Shown here piece by piece: positions 5,451 to 7,989 of a stretch of DNA of 7,989 bases. The stretch spans positions 1-7,989 of the forward strand of contig JAOPUQ010000261.1 in assembly GCA_025963425.1 (NCBI GenBank), written 5' to 3'. Under the pieces are notes generated by a model. The model worked only from the letters and a program-made list of their open reading frames with translations. It made no database searches and was not told the origin of the DNA. The position numbers were made by a program, and so were the translations under genes. Source of the DNA: Modestobacter sp. GTDB lineage: Bacteria; Actinomycetota; Actinomycetes; Mycobacteriales; Geodermatophilaceae. How positions within the stretch are numbered: position 1 is the first letter of the stretch; every line of letters starts with the position of its first letter.

Positions 5451-7781
5451 GTGACCCGGCGGGCCGCCGGCGGCGCCGACGGCCGCCCCTCCCGACCTCC
5501 CCGCCGCACCGCGCCCGGAGCCGGACGGCGGCTGGTCGCCGTCGTCGCCACCGGCCTGCTGGCGGCGCTGCCTGTGCTGTGCGGCCCACAGGCGGCCGTC
5601 GCGGCACCGGCGGACGAGGACCCGGCCCGCGACAGCCGCCCGGTGACCATCACGGTCGACCGGCTGGAACCGCGCACCATCACTCCCGGGTCGACGATCA
5701 CGCTGAGCGGGACGCTGGTGAACGACAGCCACGACAGCTTCACCGACCTGGCCGTGCGGATGCAGCGCGGCGAGCTGCTGACCACCCGGCGGGCGCTGTC
5801 GACCGACCTGGCCGACCCCGGTGACGCGACCGCCGCGACCGGCCCCTTCGTGCCGGTGCCCGGCGAGCTGGACCCGGGGGAATCACTCGCCTTCACCTAC
5901 TCCATCACCTCGGAGGAGCTGCGGCTGGCGGCCGAGGGTGTCTACCCGGCGCTGGTCAACGTGAACGGCACCCGGGGTGGCGGGACGGCCGAGCGGGTCG
6001 GCGAGCTGTCCACCTACCTGGTCGCCCAGCCGGCGGCACCGACCAGCCGGACGACGGTGGCCTGGCTGTGGCCGTTCACCGACCGGCCGCACCGGGACGC
6101 CACCGGCGCCTTCACCGACGACGACCTCGCCGCCGAGGTCGCACCCGACGGCCGGCTGGACCGGGTCCTGGCCGTGCTGGAGGAGCTGCCGACAGCACCG
6201 GGCGGCGACCGTCCGGTGCCGGTGACCGTGGCGATCGACCCGGCGCTGCTGGAGGAGGTCGCAACCATGGCTGCCGGCCGGTACACCGTCCACGGCGAGG
6301 AGGGCAGCGGGACCGCCGAGGCCGCGGACTTCCTCGACCGGCTGCGCCGGGTGGCTGCCGTCCACCCCGTCGTCGCCCTGCCCTATGCCGACGTCGACGC
6401 CGACGCACTGGTCGCCGCCGGTCAGCGGGCCGTGGTCACCCGCACGCTGCCCGGCACCCCGGAGGGGACCGCCCGGCAGCCGGTCACCGACGGCGGCACC
6501 GACACCGGCGGCGGCACCGAGACCGGCGCCGGCACCGGCGCCGGTGCCGCCCTGGTCCGCGAGGTGCTCGACGTGGAGCCGCGTACCGACGTGGCCTGGC
6601 CCGCCGACGGCACCGTGCGCGCGGACACCCTCGACGTGCTCGCCGACGGGGGCGCCACCACGGTGGTGCTCGGCGAGGCCGGCCTGTCCGACAGCGACCG
6701 GGCGGTCGGTGCCCTCCGGGGGACCGTCGCCACTGCGCGGGCGGAGGTCGCCACCACCGACGGCACGGTCACCGCGCTGGTGGCCGACGACGCGCTGGGT
6801 GAGGTGGTCGCCACGGCCGCCACCCACCTGGGCGGCCCCCGGCTCGCCGAGCAGCGGTACCTCGCGGAGCTGGGGGTGCTGACCACCCAGCTGGCCGCCG
6901 ACGCACCCGCCTCCCCGCAGAGCGTGCTCGTCGTCCCACCGCGCGCGGTCGACGCCGACCCGGAGTCGACCGCGGCGATGATCGGCGACACGGTGACCCA
7001 GCCCTGGCTGGCCGCGGCGTCCCTGCCCGACCTGTCCGCCGGGCCGGCGACCGACGCCGGCACGCTGACCGCGACCGACGCCGCCGCGGGCGGCGGCCTG
7101 GCCCGGGACGGGCTGGCCCAGATCGCCGAGACCGCCGCCGTGCGCGACGACTTCGCCGCCGCCGTGGCCAGCGACGCCGACGCCGCGCTGGCCGGCTACG
7201 ACGCGGCCATCGCCCGGGCTAGCTCCACCGCCTGGCGTGCGGACCCGGCCGGGTTCAGCGCCGCGACCGACGACCTGCGCCGGACCGTGGCCGACCTGCG
7301 CAACCAGGTGACGCTGCTCGCCCCGGCCGACGGCACCTACAGCCTCGCCTCCAGCGACGCGCCCCTGGTGCTCACGGTGCAGAACGACCTGCCCTTCGCC
7401 GTCGATGTCCGGCTGCAGCTGCGCGCCCGGGGCAACGTGGGGTTCAGCGCCGACGACATCGGGGTCACCACGCTCGAGCCGCTCTCCCGGACCACCGTGC
7501 AGGTGCCCACGACCGTGCGGCAGTCCGGCAGCTTCGCGGTCACCGCGGTGCTCACCACCCCGGCCGGCGGTGCACTGGGCGAGCCGGTCCAGATGCAGGT
7601 GAAGAGCACCGCCTACGGGACCGTGACGCTGGTGATCACGCTCGGCGCGGCGGTGCTGCTCGGGCTGTTGTTCCTCCGCCGGCTGGTGCGTTTCCTGGTC
7701 AATCGCCGCCGCGGCACCCCGCCGGCCGAGACCCCCACGTCCGACCCGCTTCGGGTGCCGCCGGTGCGGAGCCCGGTGTGA
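5451..7781 (+). CDS. DUF6049-type secreted protein with C-terminal membrane anchor
   Basis: The 776-residue protein has a long twin-Arg-rich n-region (residues 3-27) and a hydrophobic core (28-43) with a likely signal peptidase site after AVA or AVAA (49-52). After it come a beta-rich Ig-like stretch (about 65-190: VTITVDRLEPRTITPGSTIT), a large alpha/beta region opening with VAWLWPFTDRPHR (about 203-215) and PVTVAIDPALLEEV, a Gly/Thr linker (about 346-366), a second beta-rich stretch (about 630-720) and one transmembrane helix (about 724-742) followed by Arg-rich and Pro-rich cytoplasmic residues. Topology is therefore outside the cell, tethered by a C-terminal helix. It corresponds to Rv3909 of mycobacteria (about 800 residues), always next to mviN/murJ as far as I recall. 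Function is unknown; a role in cell-wall precursor export or assembly is inference from the murJ neighbour. The alpha/beta core could be a degenerate carbohydrate-active fold, but I see no catalytic motif. Confidence 0.88.
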   Translation: MTRRAAGGADGRPSRPPRRTAPGAGRRLVAVVATGLLAALPVLCGPQAAVAAPADEDPARDSRPVTITVDRLEPRTITPGSTITLSGTLVNDSHDSFTDLAVRMQRGELLTTRRALSTDLADPGDATAATGPFVPVPGELDPGESLAFTYSITSEELRLAAEGVYPALVNVNGTRGGGTAERVGELSTYLVAQPAAPTSRTTVAWLWPFTDRPHRDATGAFTDDDLAAEVAPDGRLDRVLAVLEELPTAPGGDRPVPVTVAIDPALLEEVATMAAGRYTVHGEEGSGTAEAADFLDRLRRVAAVHPVVALPYADVDADALVAAGQRAVVTRTLPGTPEGTARQPVTDGGTDTGGGTETGAGTGAGAALVREVLDVEPRTDVAWPADGTVRADTLDVLADGGATTVVLGEAGLSDSDRAVGALRGTVATARAEVATTDGTVTALVADDALGEVVATAATHLGGPRLAEQRYLAELGVLTTQLAADAPASPQSVLVVPPRAVDADPESTAAMIGDTVTQPWLAAASLPDLSAGPATDAGTLTATDAAAGGGLARDGLAQIAETAAVRDDFAAAVASDADAALAGYDAAIARASSTAWRADPAGFSAATDDLRRTVADLRNQVTLLAPADGTYSLASSDAPLVLTVQNDLPFAVDVRLQLRARGNVGFSADDIGVTTLEPLSRTTVQVPTTVRQSGSFAVTAVLTTPAGGALGEPVQMQVKSTAYGTVTLVITLGAAVLLGLLFLRRLVRFLVNRRRGTPPAETPTSDPLRVPPVRSPV
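6491..6545 (+). repeat. Tandem Gly/Thr-coding repeats inside the DUF6049 gene
   Basis: Two 18-base units (6491-6508 and 6509-6526) differ at one base, and two overlapping-register 12-base units built on ACCGGCGCCGG (6522-6533 and 6534-6545) differ at one base. They encode a GGTDTGGGTETGAGTGAGA linker. All unit lengths are multiples of three, so copy-number change would keep the frame. Confidence 0.8.
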
Positions 7782-7989
7782 CCGGGGAATCCTCGGCCGA
7801 CCCGGTTGCCGGCCTGCGCGGCGCCGACGCGCAGGACCCCGGCCCCGAGGGCACCCCACGGCCGGACCGCCCGCTGCCCGCGCCGCCGTACAAGCCCGCG
7901 CCCCGTGGCGGCGCACCCGGCATGCCCGGGCGACCGCCCGTGCCCCCGCCGGTGGCCCGGCCCGCCGGGCCGACCCCACCGGCACCTGC
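7778..7989 (+). CDS. murJ: MurJ/MviN lipid II flippase, N-terminal extension (partial)
   Basis: GTG 7778 overlaps the TGA of the preceding gene in a GTGA arrangement, and the frame stays open to the window edge (70 complete codons). A CGGAG at 7767-7771 is a modest ribosome binding site six bases away; the overlap implies translational coupling. The visible residues are a disordered, Pro/Ala/Gly-rich cytoplasmic tail (for example LPAPPYKPAPRGG near residues 35-47) with no membrane segment yet. I call it MurJ from context: in actinobacteria the gene after Rv3909-type proteins is mviN, whose product often has such a long N-terminal tail before the 14-helix flippase domain. No MurJ motif itself is visible, so the identity is inference. 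An in-frame ATG at 7922 is a possible alternative start. Confidence 0.65.
   Translation, partial: MTGESSADPVAGLRGADAQDPGPEGTPRPDRPLPAPPYKPAPRGGAPGMPGRPPVPPPVARPAGPTPPAP

Noticed and set aside
4859..5896. Minus-strand extension of the CCA enzyme frame to 847 residues
   Set aside because: It runs antisense through the whole Nudix gene and into DUF6049 with low-complexity composition; the family's N terminus is reached soon after GTG 4858.
6491..6545. Tandem repeats considered as a CRISPR-like array or iteron cluster
   Set aside because: Units are directly adjacent, have no unique spacers, are multiples of three and lie in frame inside a coding region.
5883..7985. 700-residue minus-strand open frame opposite DUF6049 and murJ
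   Set aside because: Composition is Gly/Arg/Gln/His-rich shadow of a GC3-biased gene; the plus strand has a signal peptide, domains and a membrane helix in order.

Overview
The window is very GC-rich chromosomal DNA (by eye above 70% G+C, with strong G/C at third codon positions). Gene content and order are those of a high-GC actinobacterium. The order and protein character suggest a Geodermatophilaceae-like organism (Blastococcus, Geodermatophilus, Modestobacter), but that family-level guess is inference only. It reads as a conserved housekeeping region. I see no insertion sequences, phage genes, CRISPR arrays, rRNA or tRNA genes, or toxin/defence modules.

Layout, left to right: the 3' end of myo-inositol-1-phosphate synthase (ino1, +); a short gap with a strong hairpin terminator; a secreted lipoprotein, possibly LprG/LppX-like (+); a second strong hairpin; a YqgE/AlgH-family protein (-); a divergent major facilitator superfamily (MFS) transporter (+); a convergent CCA tRNA nucleotidyltransferase (-); and from the divergent promoter region a Nudix hydrolase related to mycobacterial MutT4 (+), a large secreted, membrane-anchored DUF6049-type protein (+), and the start of the lipid II flippase MurJ/MviN (+). 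Every stretch without a gene is shorter than 300 bases.

How the genes relate: the Nudix, DUF6049 and murJ genes form a co-directional unit (73-bp gap, then a 4-bp GTGA overlap) that in actinobacteria usually continues toward sigM, trxB, trxA and parAB. This ties the unknown DUF6049 protein to MurJ and therefore to peptidoglycan precursor export. Ino1 makes the precursor of phosphatidylinositol and mycothiol. The CCA enzyme matures tRNA 3' ends.

From memory of the Mycobacterium tuberculosis map, the ino1, YqgE and MFS homologues (Rv0046c, Rv0038, Rv0037c) and the pcnA, mutT4, Rv3909 and mviN homologues (Rv3907c to Rv3910) lie on opposite sides of oriC. Here they are contiguous.

The most interesting direct observations are regulatory and structural. 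Five of the seven gene starts in the window carry a TANNNT-like -10 box only 6-8 nt before the start codon and no well-placed Shine-Dalgarno, the signature of leaderless transcripts. The Nudix and CCA promoters are back-to-back and form a perfect 8-bp inverted repeat. Two hairpins incorporate stop codons; one joins the stop codons of both convergent genes. I found no convincing new multi-gene system; the best candidate for unknown biology is the DUF6049 protein.
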